From G963665925 sp963676345 (GTDB lineage: Bacteria; Bacillota; Clostridia; Peptostreptococcales; Acidaminobacteraceae): a stretch of 64,000 nt of DNA. Position numbers and translations under genes: made by a program. Shown piece after piece: positions 9,217 to 19,120 of this stretch. Under the pieces are notes generated by a model. That model worked only from the letters and a program-made list of their open reading frames with translations, was not told where the DNA came from and did not search any database. The stretch is taken from NCBI GenBank assembly GCA_963676345.2, contig CAXXTS010000002.1, forward strand, positions 558,001 to 622,000, read 5' to 3'. Position 1 is the stretch's first letter. Each line of letters begins with the position of its first letter.

Positions 9217-9921
9217 TTAATCATCTTCATTTAAGATTAGGTTTTCAAGCATTCGAATGGTCTTAAACCCAACTTTTTCATATAATTTCTTCGCAGGTAC
9301 ATTTGTCTCATCTACATAGAGCACAATGTCTGTCTCTTGTGTATACATTTCTTGACTGACAAGAGTCTGTATGAGCTGATTGACAAAATAGCCGCCAAGC
9401 CCCTTTCCTCTAAAGGGCTTTTTCACAATGAACTCAGATAGAATCAAGAGGCCAGCCGTTGCCTCTTCGATGAGTACCGATCCTAAAACACGGCCATCAG
9501 GCTCTACCAAATGATAGCGTACTTCCCGCTTCATTTTCTTGGCCTTTCTGACAGCCAAATTCTCAGATACGACCTCAGAACTGACCGGGTGAGCTTTAAA
9601 TGCACGCGTTTCAAGATGCATCAAATGGTGTACTTCGTGTGTGTACTTGTGGTCTTCTTCAGGCCGCATATAGTCCATGAGCCCAGGGTCAATGTCATAG
9701 TAATTATAGACACCGTAATACTGCTCAAAAAGCTCTTTACACCATTGCGGCTCCCCAGTAAGGGTCATAATATTCTCATCGTGCCACAGTGCCGCATAGG
9801 TCAGCGGGCTCTCTGGGCCTCGTCTAAGCTCAAAATCTCTGAGCTTTCCCTCGATAGCCTTGATAACATAGGCATGTATTTTCTTCTCGTTATAGAGCTT
9901 ATCCATAAAATCTGTTTTCAT
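9217..9921 (-). CDS. GNAT-family N-acetyltransferase
   Basis: The C-terminal half (about residues 125-230) is a GNAT acetyl-CoA-binding domain with KKPFRGKGLGGYFVNQLI as the pyrophosphate-binding motif A and TNVPAKKLYEKVGFK as motif B. The first about 110 residues are a non-recognised extension rich in Trp and Tyr. The acceptor is unknown. AGGGGA precedes the ATG. It is a single-gene unit converging on hutG. Confidence 0.82.
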   Translation of the reverse strand: MKTDFMDKLYNEKKIHAYVIKAIEGKLRDFELRRGPESPLTYAALWHDENIMTLTGEPQWCKELFEQYYGVYNYYDIDPGLMDYMRPEEDHKYTHEVHHLMHLETRAFKAHPVSSEVVSENLAVRKAKKMKREVRYHLVEPDGRVLGSVLIEEATAGLLILSEFIVKKPFRGKGLGGYFVNQLIQTLVSQEMYTQETDIVLYVDETNVPAKKLYEKVGFKTIRMLENLILNEDD

Positions 9922-10000
9922 AGGGTCCCCTAAATCACTTTTTTTGAAGATTCTGCATGTGATTATTATGCCATAAACACCCTATAAATGCCTCATATAT

Positions 10001-12040
10001 TTAGACTTTAAATTTTTCAAGTGCACTTTCGAGTTCCACAGAAAGTGTTTTAGCCTGAACTGCCTGAGCGTCAACCTCTTCAATCATGGCCATCTGCTCT
10101 TCCATTGACGCTGAAACTTCCTGTGTGCTTGAGGAGGTCTCTTCAATTACAGATGAAATGTGGTCCATTGACAGAACCATCTTGTCCTTCTCACCTGCCA
10201 GACCTTCCATTCGATCTTGAACTGCACGTACTTTTTCAAGCAGTACATTAATCGCATCGCTTGTTCCTGAAAAAATTGCACTGGTATCTTCTATAGACTC
10301 ATTTTGAGTCTCAACAATTGCATTCATCGCATCAATGGTATTCACAGCTTCACCTGTATGTCCTTGAATATTCTTAATCAGCTTCTCAATGTCCATAGTT
10401 GCCTGGGCCGTTTCATCTGAAAGCTTTCTAATTTCATCCGCTACGACTGCGAACCCGCGACCGGATTCACCGGCGCGTGCCGCTTCAATAGATGCATTCA
10501 GGGCGAGGAGATTGGTCTGGCTGGCAATACTATTAATGATTTCTATGATAGACTCTGCTTCTTCCACATAGCTTTGCACTTCAGCCATAACACCTGTAAC
10601 CTGCTTGGATTTTTCATTGTTTGATTTATTATGCTCTGAGAGTTGCTTGACAATTTCAAGTCCATCATTGCTCTTCTGTCTGGTCTGACTCCCCAGCTCA
10701 TATGCCTCTATAGAAAGCGCTGTATTCGTTTGTATCGCTTCACCCAACTCGTAGGCACCTGTAACAAGTTTATTCATGCCTGCCGCCTGATCAACTGCCA
10801 TAGTGGCAATTTGATCTGTTGCCAGTGCAATATTAGAACCCGATTCAGAGGCGTTTTCAGCCGATTTAGACAAGACTGTCGAAGCGTAAAGCATTTCTTG
10901 ACCGCTTCTTTTAACCTGCATAATAAGGGCCTTTAAATTTACGGTGGTTTCTTCAAGCGCCCGCATCATGCTGCCGAATTCATCGGTTCGCTTTGTATCC
11001 TTTTGATCAAATTCAACAGTAAAATCACCGGTCTGAATACGGACTAGGGCTGCTTCAGCTCTACGCATTGGTGCAAGCAAACGGCTTACAATAAAGGACA
11101 TTAAAAGGCTCATAACCACAATGGCTATAGCTACATTAAACAAGCTCCCCCACAGCATTTCAGAGAACGTGCTTGCAGTCTCTGCCATAGACAGTCCCAG
11201 TTTTGCCACACCTATGACATGGCCTGTATCATCTTGAACCGGCATATTAATTTCATAGGTGAGCCCGTAGTCTTCATGGTCGTCAATTCCCGTAACCGTT
11301 TTGCCTTGTAGTGCTTCTATAACCTTGTCATCTTGAACTTTTTCACCAAGCTTCGTTTGCGTTGAATCCGCTGAAATAATCTGGTCTGCACCAATGAAAG
11401 AGGCATAACTCACATCTTTCCTTTGCGCAATCTCACTGAGGATATTCTGCAAACTGGTTGCCTCTACAAGTTGGGTGTAGGCATCTGCGTTCACACCAAC
11501 CTGAATGATGATGTCGCCTCGGCGAATTGCACCGTATTTGTAATAGTGCTTATCAGTCGTGCTTTGGCGTACTGCTTCAACCATGCGTGACTGACCACTT
11601 GCCATCATTTCCATGACGGGATGCGTTCTGCTTAAAAGAGTACCCACATTGTCACTCAGGTTAGAGGCTAAAATTTCACCCCCCGCATCAATGAAATTGA
11701 TCTCATCAATTGACCCACTTTCCATGTTCACATCTTGTGCCTCAGAGGACTGAAGGTTTTGTAAAAGTGTATCTGTATCCATTAGTCCAAGGGCATCCAG
11801 TGCAATTTCGACCTGGCCCTCCATTAAGGTATCCATGACGCTTTGACTGTGGTAAACATTGGATAAATTATTGATGATTTCTCCTACCATTATTTCGCCA
11901 TGGTTCTGCATTTGCTGCTCGAACTCGTCTTTTACAACAGAAAGATTCATGGCAGTTATGCCACTCACACTTACCAAGAAAACAATTATAATAGCCCCTA
12001 TTATAATGTGCTTAACTGACCGCTTCTTCTCTTTTTTCAT
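10001..12040 (-). CDS. methyl-accepting chemotaxis protein
   Basis: This 679 aa chemoreceptor has an N-terminal membrane helix (about 12-34), an extracellular Cache-like sensor region (about 35-290), a second helix (about 292-318), a HAMP linker and a long cytoplasmic signalling domain with the hairpin tip EIINSIASQTNLLALNASIE. It would relay ligand binding through CheW/CheA. The ligand is unknown. GGAGG lies about 10 nt before the ATG. It is a single-gene unit. Confidence 0.93.
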   Translation of the reverse strand: MKKEKKRSVKHIIIGAIIIVFLVSVSGITAMNLSVVKDEFEQQMQNHGEIMVGEIINNLSNVYHSQSVMDTLMEGQVEIALDALGLMDTDTLLQNLQSSEAQDVNMESGSIDEINFIDAGGEILASNLSDNVGTLLSRTHPVMEMMASGQSRMVEAVRQSTTDKHYYKYGAIRRGDIIIQVGVNADAYTQLVEATSLQNILSEIAQRKDVSYASFIGADQIISADSTQTKLGEKVQDDKVIEALQGKTVTGIDDHEDYGLTYEINMPVQDDTGHVIGVAKLGLSMAETASTFSEMLWGSLFNVAIAIVVMSLLMSFIVSRLLAPMRRAEAALVRIQTGDFTVEFDQKDTKRTDEFGSMMRALEETTVNLKALIMQVKRSGQEMLYASTVLSKSAENASESGSNIALATDQIATMAVDQAAGMNKLVTGAYELGEAIQTNTALSIEAYELGSQTRQKSNDGLEIVKQLSEHNKSNNEKSKQVTGVMAEVQSYVEEAESIIEIINSIASQTNLLALNASIEAARAGESGRGFAVVADEIRKLSDETAQATMDIEKLIKNIQGHTGEAVNTIDAMNAIVETQNESIEDTSAIFSGTSDAINVLLEKVRAVQDRMEGLAGEKDKMVLSMDHISSVIEETSSSTQEVSASMEEQMAMIEEVDAQAVQAKTLSVELESALEKFKV

Positions 12041-12216
12041 TTTTAAAGTGCCTCCTAGCAGGACTTATGCATTTTTGTCCATTGTCTCTATAGTAAAGAA
12101 TACTACGCCTAAATTATGAACACGATTTGGCGAAAACTTAAATTATTTCTTAAGTATTAATTAAGAATTTGTAATTTACCATAGATCAGCTAGGCAGATT
12201 TTATTTTACGGGCACA

Positions 12217-13449
12217 TTATTTCGTTTCATCTATTTGAGATAGGTAAGATTCCATTAAAATATGAGCCCATCGAATGAGAATATCATCTTTTAACGTATG
12301 TTTTACAATAGAGACTTTTCTCATGAAGACTGGTAAATCTTTATAGAAATGAGAATGCGTCTTATAGGTTTTTGCCTTGGCAATGACCTCACGCTCAAAC
12401 GCTTCATACTGATATGCCTCCAGACGTTCAATACTCAGAACTTCTGCCAGATATTCCACTAAGGTCAGGGTAATTTCTCTATATCCGTCTGTCAGTTTTA
12501 AATTGAACATTTCTGCAAGTTCCGGAATCAACTTCTCAAAAAGAAGTCGGCGCGGCTCGCCTTCGCTGTATCCCAAGTCCCTTGCCATGGTCATAATATC
12601 TTCGCTGGATATTTCAAGCATGGACGCAAGAAAGTAAGACTCCTCAGGCAAGTTTTCAAAGTAATAACGAATGCCTTTGTACTTGCCAAAAACCTTCATG
12701 GTGTCCAAGTAGCCCATTTTAATGTTTCGCTTGGCTGTCTCCCTGTCAAATTGAAGCATACGTCCCACCTTGTCTGAAGGCCTGATTCGAATGACATTGA
12801 GCTTTTCTTCGTCTACACTCTGCTTCATACCGATTGAATCCATTTCCACTGCAATGATATCCTCATAGCCCTTACGTGCTATCAGGTTAATTGGCAAATT
12901 GTCATAAACGCCACCATCTACAAAGCGTTTTCCGTCCAGCTGCTGGGGTTTAAAGCCCGGTAAAAAAGATGATGCCAGCAAGTACTCCGTCAGTTTGCCC
13001 TCTTCAATTTCTTCCACAAAGAGCTCAAGCGGCTTCATATCTGTTAGCGAGACCGTTACCAGTCCAAAATCAATACCGCCTTCCCTTATGCGCTTTTCGT
13101 CTAAATTGTTTTCAATGAGTTTTCTAAGGGGACTTGTGTCAAGACCCTTGTCCTTGATAACGCGTTTAAAATACTCAAAATACTTATCTACACGGTTCAA
13201 ATTAAGTTCTAGATGCATAAAATCCTTAAACACCTCGGACTCAGCATCGATAACATCATTGACCTCAATATTTTCCCATACTTTCAGTGCAACATCATAT
13301 GTATCCTGAGCGATGAAGGCACCATTTAGCGCCCCTATCGATGTGCCTGTGACCGCACCAATTTCTACACCCAATTCCTTCAGTGCCTTCCAGACACCTA
13401 TGTGGTAGCTTCCTTTTGTGCCGCCGCCTTGCAGTACCAATCCATACAT
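12217..13449 (-). CDS. patatin-like phospholipase family protein
   Basis: The 410 aa protein has the patatin Ser-Asp dyad: the oxyanion loop QGGGTKGSYHIGV at the N-terminus, the nucleophile elbow GTSIGALNGA (about residues 40-49) and the Asp motif DGGVYDNLP (about 173). It is expected to hydrolyse acyl esters of membrane lipids. The C-terminal about 130 residues have no recognised domain. GGAGGGG precedes the ATG. It is monocistronic and lies downstream of a terminator. Confidence 0.88.
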   Translation of the reverse strand: MYGLVLQGGGTKGSYHIGVWKALKELGVEIGAVTGTSIGALNGAFIAQDTYDVALKVWENIEVNDVIDAESEVFKDFMHLELNLNRVDKYFEYFKRVIKDKGLDTSPLRKLIENNLDEKRIREGGIDFGLVTVSLTDMKPLELFVEEIEEGKLTEYLLASSFLPGFKPQQLDGKRFVDGGVYDNLPINLIARKGYEDIIAVEMDSIGMKQSVDEEKLNVIRIRPSDKVGRMLQFDRETAKRNIKMGYLDTMKVFGKYKGIRYYFENLPEESYFLASMLEISSEDIMTMARDLGYSEGEPRRLLFEKLIPELAEMFNLKLTDGYREITLTLVEYLAEVLSIERLEAYQYEAFEREVIAKAKTYKTHSHFYKDLPVFMRKVSIVKHTLKDDILIRWAHILMESYLSQIDETK

Positions 13450-13581
13450 TGTAACCCCTCCGCAATCAAGATTCTTATGCCTTAACTATGTATTCGCCCA
13501 CTGGGTGCATAACCCTTCTTACTGTATAAAAAGATCCCTTTAAATCATTCAGAAAACGCCATATCCTCCTTCAAAAAATAG

Positions 13582-13629
13582 CAAAACGCCATGTACGGGT
13601 TCACTAGGAACCTCGCAACATGGCATTTT
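13582..13629. terminator. bidirectional terminator hairpin
   Basis: CGCCATGT and GGTTC on one arm pair with GAACC and ACATGGC on the other, flanked by AAAA and TTTT. It ends the hydratase transcript before the patatin gene. Confidence 0.75.
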
Positions 13630-13676
13630 ACTGTATATAAAGAGTTATTTAAGGCATATTTATGATATGGTATGTT

Positions 13677-15957
13677 CTATTCCTTTTCACTGGCATAGTA
13701 GTTCATTAGGCAACCTTTTAATATGACCTCTCGTTCCTTGTCAGAAAGATTCTCTAGTTTGAGCTCAATAGATTTCAAAAGCCCTTCACGCACCAGGACA
13801 GCCTGAACTTTATCTGCACCTGACTCAACAGCGCTACGCACATCCTTAACCAGCACCAGGTCATCCACTTTAAAATCATCACAGTCAAAGGTAAACGGCA
13901 ACATACCCCAGTTGATCACATTGCTTCTATAACGCTTTGTTGCATAATCCTTTGCGATATTCCCCAGTGCTCCTAGCACACGCTGACAAGATGCAGCCTG
14001 CTCTCTTGCAGAGCCATCTCCTGGTTTATTGGCAAAGATTACACTCCCTATGCTAGTACTTCTTAAGACGTCTTTAATATCTGCGTCTGCGTCAAGTTCA
14101 TATGCCTGCGTCATAAGGGATTTAAGATCTGATGACACCGTCAGCTTTTTACCTACGGCAAACGCACGACGTTCATACTCCATTTCTTGAATGTCTTTAG
14201 CCCTTTGTACATAATTTGGATCTTTTCTTGAAAGGGTAAACTCAGCAAGCTTAAGTGGGTTTGATCTGTATGAAGACGTGTCTCCAGAAGGAATCAGTTC
14301 GTCTGTTGTCGTAACCTCATCATGAATAACACATGCCATTTTGAGAACAATGTTGTCTGTTAGAGGCAGTATTTCTGGCCAGTCGGTAATATTTGGGCCA
14401 TAAACCAGTTCTACTGATGGGGTCTGGATTCCCAAACCCATTGTATATTTTACTCTTGTTGATAGTCGGCTTAAAGTCATACTCGGCCGAAGAAAAATCG
14501 TAATCCATCTCCGTTGCCGCAGTCAGCACACCACCATTGGCTGCCGTTGCCGCAATGGACATGGCGTCCATGAGGCCAACAGAAGCAATTTGCCCTTCAG
14601 ATGGCTTTGACCCTTCCCTGCTTGGGAAGTTACGAGTTGTATGACGAATGCTGAAGGCCTTGTGGTTTGGAACGTCTCCTGCACCGAAGCACGGGCCACA
14701 GAATGCCGTTTTAAGTGTAATGCCGGACTCAATGAGTTTCGCAGCAGCGCCCTTAGAAACAAGCTCATAGTGAATGGCTTCGCTGGCTGGATACACACTG
14801 ATATTGAAAAAACCTGGCTGTCCCTTGTCACTTGTTAAAATATCAGCTGCCTTTGAAATGTTTTCATAGGTTCCACCAGCACATCCAGCAATAATGCCCT
14901 GATCAACTTGTACACCGCGAGACGTAATTTTATCTGAAAGACCCAGTTCAAAATCAAGATGTGGATTATCTTGCTTGAATTTGGCGTCAATTTGAGCAAA
15001 TATTTCTTTTCCGTTCTTTTTAACTTCTTCAACCGTATAGACATTGCTTGGGTGGAAAGGCAGGGCGATCATTGGCTCTACCGCTGACAAATCTACACGC
15101 ACCATGCCGTCGTAACAGGCTACGCCCTTTGGACGCAGAACTTTGAAATCCTCTGGTCGTCCAACCTTGTCATAGTAGGCTTTAACCGTATCGTCCGTAC
15201 ACCATATTGAGCTCAGGCATGTTGTCTCTGTTGTCATAACATCGATGCCGTTTCTATAGTCTATTGTCAGGTTTTCAATACCCGGTCCGACAAATTCCAA
15301 CACCTTGTTTTTCACAAATCCCTCTTTGAACACTTTTCCGATTATGCTCAGTGCAACGTCTTGAGGACCGACACCATTTTTAGGTTTTCCATCAAGATAC
15401 ACTGCAACGACCTCAGGATACTTTATGTCATAGGTTCTGCTCATCAGCTGCTTAACGAGTTCAGGACCACCTTCTCCAATCGCCATTGTCCCCAGTGCAC
15501 CATAGCGTGTATGAGAGTCAGAGCCCAGTATCATAGCCCCGCATTTTGCCATTTCTTCACGCATATACTGGTGAATGACTGCGTGGTGAGCTGGTACATA
15601 TATGCCCCCGTACTTTTTCGCTGCCGCAAGGCCAAATAGGTGGTCATCTTCATTAATTGTGCCTCCGACTGCACAAAGACTGTTATGACAGTTCGTTAAA
15701 ACATAAGGTATTGGAAATGCCTGCATACCACTTGCTTTTGCGGTCTGAATAATGCCTACGTATGTGATATCATGTGAAGCCATGGCATCAAACTTAATCT
15801 GCAATGACACATTGCTATGACCTGTATTGTGCTTTGTCAGAATATCATATGCAATTGTATTCTTTTTTGCTTGTTCTGCTGTGACCGCTGCTGTATCTTT
15901 GTCTACGATTTCTAAGCCGTTTTTTATAAAAACCCCGCCTGCTATAAGTTGAACCAT
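13677..15957 (-). pseudogene. aconitase-family hydratase (YbhJ-like), frameshifted
   Basis: The gene codes for an aconitase-superfamily 4Fe-4S hydratase of the YbhJ type, about 759 aa if read through. The first part (15957 to about 14422) includes the substrate- and cluster-binding regions GSDSHTRYGALGTM, IAGCAGG and CGPCFG. The second part (from about 14419 to 13677) begins with SVELVYGPNITDWPE and includes TTTDELIPSGDTSSYRSNP. The two halves are in different frames. The shift falls in a run of four G on the plus strand (14419-14422); with three G the protein reads ...GFGNPDPSVELVYGPN, which restores the family sequence. It is either a recent inactivating indel or a sequencing error in a homopolymer. 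Confidence 0.85.
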
Positions 15958-16184
15958 TAGAACCTCCTTATTTGAACAAGGAACCCTTTCCTTGCATGAA
16001 TTTTAATTCATGATAACACATCAAAATGCATGTTTCAACGTATAATTGCATACAATAATGCGAAAAACACAAAAAATGCAATATTTTCTTAACATTTCAC
16101 ATATAAATAACTCAAAAAACAGTTACGAATCCTGTAATATTCGATATACTAATTATAATATTGCGCAAAACTGGAGGCCGATAG

Positions 16185-16736
16185 ATGATTTCAGATTCTA
16201 ATATAAGCACTACAAAACACCATAAAGAAGATATGTTAAAAAAATACCTTAACCTAAGCTATATATACTGCTTCGCATTTCCCATTGTACTTCTTTACTA
16301 CGGCGCAATTTGGGCTTCGATGACACAATTTTTCTGTGGCTTTGGTTTTATTGCGGCCCGTTTAACACTCCACTACAAGCGATATAGGCTCGCCTGTTTT
16401 CTCGCTTTAGCTTCATCTTATGTTGCTATTACAACTCAAATGTTTCTCTATCTACCAAAAGAAGCTGGTTTTCATCTGCTCTATTCAACCATTGTGATTT
16501 TGGCCATTGAGCTGTTTGACCGAAGAAATAGAGGCGATCAAATTATTCTTATTGCTTTCGCAGTTTTGAATATCCTCTCGTATTTCGCATGCGAATTATA
16601 CGGTCTTGAACTATACAAATATCATTTTCATGACTCAGTTATTCTTTTCATGTACATTGCATCTACCCTTGGGATGTTTCTAGGTCCTGTTTATATTTTT
16701 CTTTCGGCAACATCAAGCGATTCTTCCAAGACCTAG
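16185..16736 (+). CDS. hypothetical polytopic membrane protein
   Basis: The 183 aa protein has about five predicted membrane helices from residue 22 to 175 and short loops, with a charged patch FDRRNRGDQ in the middle. It resembles the isolated membrane sensor part of signalling proteins but has no catalytic domain. TGGAGG lies 7 nt before the ATG. It stands alone, divergent from the hydratase gene, and is followed by a terminator. No function can be assigned. Confidence 0.7.
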   Translation: MISDSNISTTKHHKEDMLKKYLNLSYIYCFAFPIVLLYYGAIWASMTQFFCGFGFIAARLTLHYKRYRLACFLALASSYVAITTQMFLYLPKEAGFHLLYSTIVILAIELFDRRNRGDQIILIAFAVLNILSYFACELYGLELYKYHFHDSVILFMYIASTLGMFLGPVYIFLSATSSDSSKT

Positions 16737-16821
16737 AATAGATTTTGATCAGCAATGCACCGAATGACTAAGATACTTTTATAAGTCACAGACTGTTCAC
16801 TAAAGCAAACTATCTAAACAT

Positions 16822-16857
16822 AAAAACTGCCTGTGACACTTGGTCCAGGCAGTTTTA
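16822..16857 (+). terminator. Rho-independent terminator
   Basis: AAAAACTGCCTG pairs with CAGGCAGTTTTAT around a 12-nt loop, about 85 bp after the membrane-protein gene. Confidence 0.75.
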
Positions 16858-16933
16858 TATTCTCTTATTCACATTTAAGAAGCTGTTTTCAAAGGAAAGC
16901 AGTAAACTAAAGACGGGTTTTACAAATAAACCC

Positions 16934-17107
16934 CTAAATGTCTCTTTGGTCTACATCTAAATTGCAATTTTCCAGAATGTCGGTTTGAGATATGTTGAAC
17001 CGAAGCACTGCCGCTTGCATGGCTTGACTCTGCTCATAATCACCCTCTGTCAGTTTAATGATATAGGCCGATACACGCTTCCAAAATACATGATCTCTGT
17101 ATTCCAT
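16934..17107 (-). CDS. small protein of 57 aa, unknown
   Basis: A 57-codon frame begins MEYRDHVFWKRVSAYIIK and ends LDVDQRDI, with GGGAGGGGTAAT directly before the ATG. Its composition is balanced and protein-like (Trp, Tyr, charged residues), unlike the opposite-strand frame in the same place. It lies 74 bp downstream of the ROK kinase gene on the same strand and may be its operon partner. It is not recognised. Confidence 0.6.
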   Translation of the reverse strand: MEYRDHVFWKRVSAYIIKLTEGDYEQSQAMQAAVLRFNISQTDILENCNLDVDQRDI

Positions 17108-17181
17108 ATTACCCCTCCCTGCGGTAATAAAATACCCGAAAAAAATCTAGAATATGCAATTTTTTTTTGAAAATCGTAATA

Positions 17182-18141
17182 TTACTTTTGACTGTCTTCA
17201 ACTGCATCACGAATGAGTTCATAAGCCCCATAAATACCCGCGTCATCACTTAAGTGTGAAAGTTCAAAGGCTACATCATTGAGCATGCCCGGCATGCTGT
17301 GACGCATTGCTTCTTCGACAATGTCACCAAGCATTTCTCCACCCATGGCCTCCATCATTCCCCCACCTAAAATAATCAGGTCGGGATGGTATAAGTTGAC
17401 TAAATTGCCTACGGCAATTCCAAGATAGTAAATAGCGCGCTTGATAACTTCAGTAACAAGGGCATCCTGCTGCTCAAAAGCACTCTGAATACTTGAACTC
17501 TTGAGTATGGCGCCATCTGATTTCATATGTCCCTCTATTAACGAAACGCGTCCTTTTTTTATTTGACCCTTAAGTGCGTTTTGAATGCCTGTCTTAGATG
17601 CATAGGCTTCAAGACAGCCTTGGGAACCACACCCACAGTTTGCACCTTCTGGACTGACGACCATATGCCCAAATTCAGCTGCTCCCCCCTGTCCTGTATA
17701 AAGCTTTCCATCAATAATAATGGCACCGCCTACACCTGTTCCTATAAAGAGGCCAAGCACGTTTCGTGCATCCTTGTGTTCGGAAACCTTCCACTCTCCA
17801 AACATGGCTACATTTACATCATTGCCCAGCACAAAAGGCGTATTATAGCGTGTTCTTATCTTTTCGCCCAGGTTAAAGTCTTTAAAGGGAATATTAGGTG
17901 AAAAGGCGATGATTCCCTCTTCTTTTATGATGCCTGGCGAACCCGCCCCGATGCCTAATAATTCAACGTCCTCGTCTTCTAAAAGCGCATCTATAACCTT
18001 GAAAATTTGACTGAGGACAACATCAATGCCCTCTGCCGCTTTGGTTTTTTTCTTAAAGCGTTTGATGGGTTCCCCATCCAAATTGTAAAGTGCTCCTAAA
18101 ATTTTAGTGCCACCAATATCCAGCCCAATGTATGCTTGCAT
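17182..18141 (-). CDS. ROK-family sugar kinase (glucokinase-like)
   Basis: The 319 aa protein has the ROK pattern: GLDIGGTKILGAL at the N-terminus (ATP phosphate loop), VLGLFIGTGVGGAII, the ROK zinc motif CGCGSQGCLEAYAS (about residues 167-180) and GGGMMEA. Members phosphorylate glucose or related hexoses, feeding glycolysis. Both the kinase and zinc-binding regions are intact and no DNA-binding domain is present, so it is an enzyme rather than a NagC/Xyl-type repressor. AAGGAGGT precedes the ATG. Confidence 0.88.
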   Translation of the reverse strand: MQAYIGLDIGGTKILGALYNLDGEPIKRFKKKTKAAEGIDVVLSQIFKVIDALLEDEDVELLGIGAGSPGIIKEEGIIAFSPNIPFKDFNLGEKIRTRYNTPFVLGNDVNVAMFGEWKVSEHKDARNVLGLFIGTGVGGAIIIDGKLYTGQGGAAEFGHMVVSPEGANCGCGSQGCLEAYASKTGIQNALKGQIKKGRVSLIEGHMKSDGAILKSSSIQSAFEQQDALVTEVIKRAIYYLGIAVGNLVNLYHPDLIILGGGMMEAMGGEMLGDIVEEAMRHSMPGMLNDVAFELSHLSDDAGIYGAYELIRDAVEDSQK

Positions 18142-18315
18142 GGAATACCTCCTTGTATATAGATACGCATTAGCCGATCTTGTGCATTGTTGTATCCATT
18201 ATACCCTTTCAGTAAATAGGTCAAAACACAAACCGGGTAAAACTACATTAGCACCATCCCTTTAACTTACGTTTGTCTTTGATGGGGTCTCTCTTGGAGG
18301 CATGTCGTATAAGAC

Positions 18316-18366
18316 AAAATTGAAGCGCCTAGCTCGAATTTGCATTCAAACCAGACGCTTCTTTAT
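18316..18366 (-). terminator. putative terminator after flavodoxin gene
   Basis: GAAGCG and GAAT on one arm pair with ATTC and CGCTTC on the other in an imperfect hairpin, followed on the minus strand by AATTTTG. It is about 35 bp after the flavodoxin stop. Confidence 0.55.
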
Positions 18367-18399
18367 GTTTGATTTATCTTTTATGACAAAATATACTGG

Positions 18400-18834
18400 C
18401 TAAATTAAGCTTTCTGCCCATACGCGTACGCTTTGTTCATGATCACTGACGATGCCATCGACCTTTAAACCATCCTTCACCACTCGAGCACCGCATTCTA
18501 CTGCCTTTTGCTCAATAAGCGTTACGGCCTGGCAAAAAACATGTGGGAACATGTCACTGTCACCGCATCCGAAAACAGCAACCGATTTGTCTGCAAAGCT
18601 GACCTTGTCCATAGACTCGTAAAATCCGAGAAAATCATCTTGAATATCGCCTTCACCCCATGTCGACGAACCCAAAAGTATAAGATCAGCATCCTTTACA
18701 GCAGATACATCTGTACTCGACACTTCATGAACTGTCACTGCAGCGCCTTTGCTGACAAGGGCAGTCTCGATCCACTCTGCAACGGTTTGAGTAGATCCTG
18801 TAGTAGAACCGTAAACTATGGTGATATTCTTCAT
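18400..18834 (-). CDS. fld: flavodoxin
   Basis: The 144 aa protein is a short-chain flavodoxin, a soluble FMN electron carrier that replaces ferredoxin when iron is scarce. The FMN phosphate loop is YGSTTGSTQTVA (residues 6-17), and the isoalloxazine-binding regions are GSSTWGEGDIQDDF (about 54-67) and FGCGDSDMFP (about 88-97). AAGGAG precedes the ATG. A Fur-type operator lies in the promoter spacer upstream (18874-18888), so iron-dependent repression is predicted. Confidence 0.93.
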   Translation of the reverse strand: MKNITIVYGSTTGSTQTVAEWIETALVSKGAAVTVHEVSSTDVSAVKDADLILLGSSTWGEGDIQDDFLGFYESMDKVSFADKSVAVFGCGDSDMFPHVFCQAVTLIEQKAVECGARVVKDGLKVDGIVSDHEQSVRVWAESLI

Positions 18835-18866
18835 TAGACATTCTCCTTATGGCTTCAACTTCCTAT

Positions 18867-18896
18867 GTATAATTGATAACTGTTATCATTTGCAAG
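18867..18896 (-). promoter_or_regulatory. Fur-box-containing promoter of flavodoxin gene
   Basis: Read on the minus strand, TTGCAA and TATACA are separated by 18 bp and fit -35 and -10 elements. The spacer holds TGATAACTGTTATCA (plus-strand reading), a perfect 7-1-7 inverted repeat that differs from the Bacillus Fur consensus TGATAATnATTATCA at two of fourteen positions. The site is about 40 bp from the flavodoxin start codon. Fur bound there would block RNA polymerase. Confidence 0.72.
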
Positions 18897-19120
18897 ACAA
18901 TAATAACAATTGCCCAAAACAAAGTCAATGTCCTTTCACAACTTTTCTCCCAAGTACTCAGAATCTATTTACATTTTCCAAGGACTTTCATCATACTTTC
19001 TTTTGTATGCTTTTGAAGATGCTTTTTGAGATGCCATCAATGTTAATTTTTAAAATAAAATTAACAAACCCGTTCACAATCCGTAGTATAATAATAAAAC
19101 ATCATAGAGAGGAGATAATT

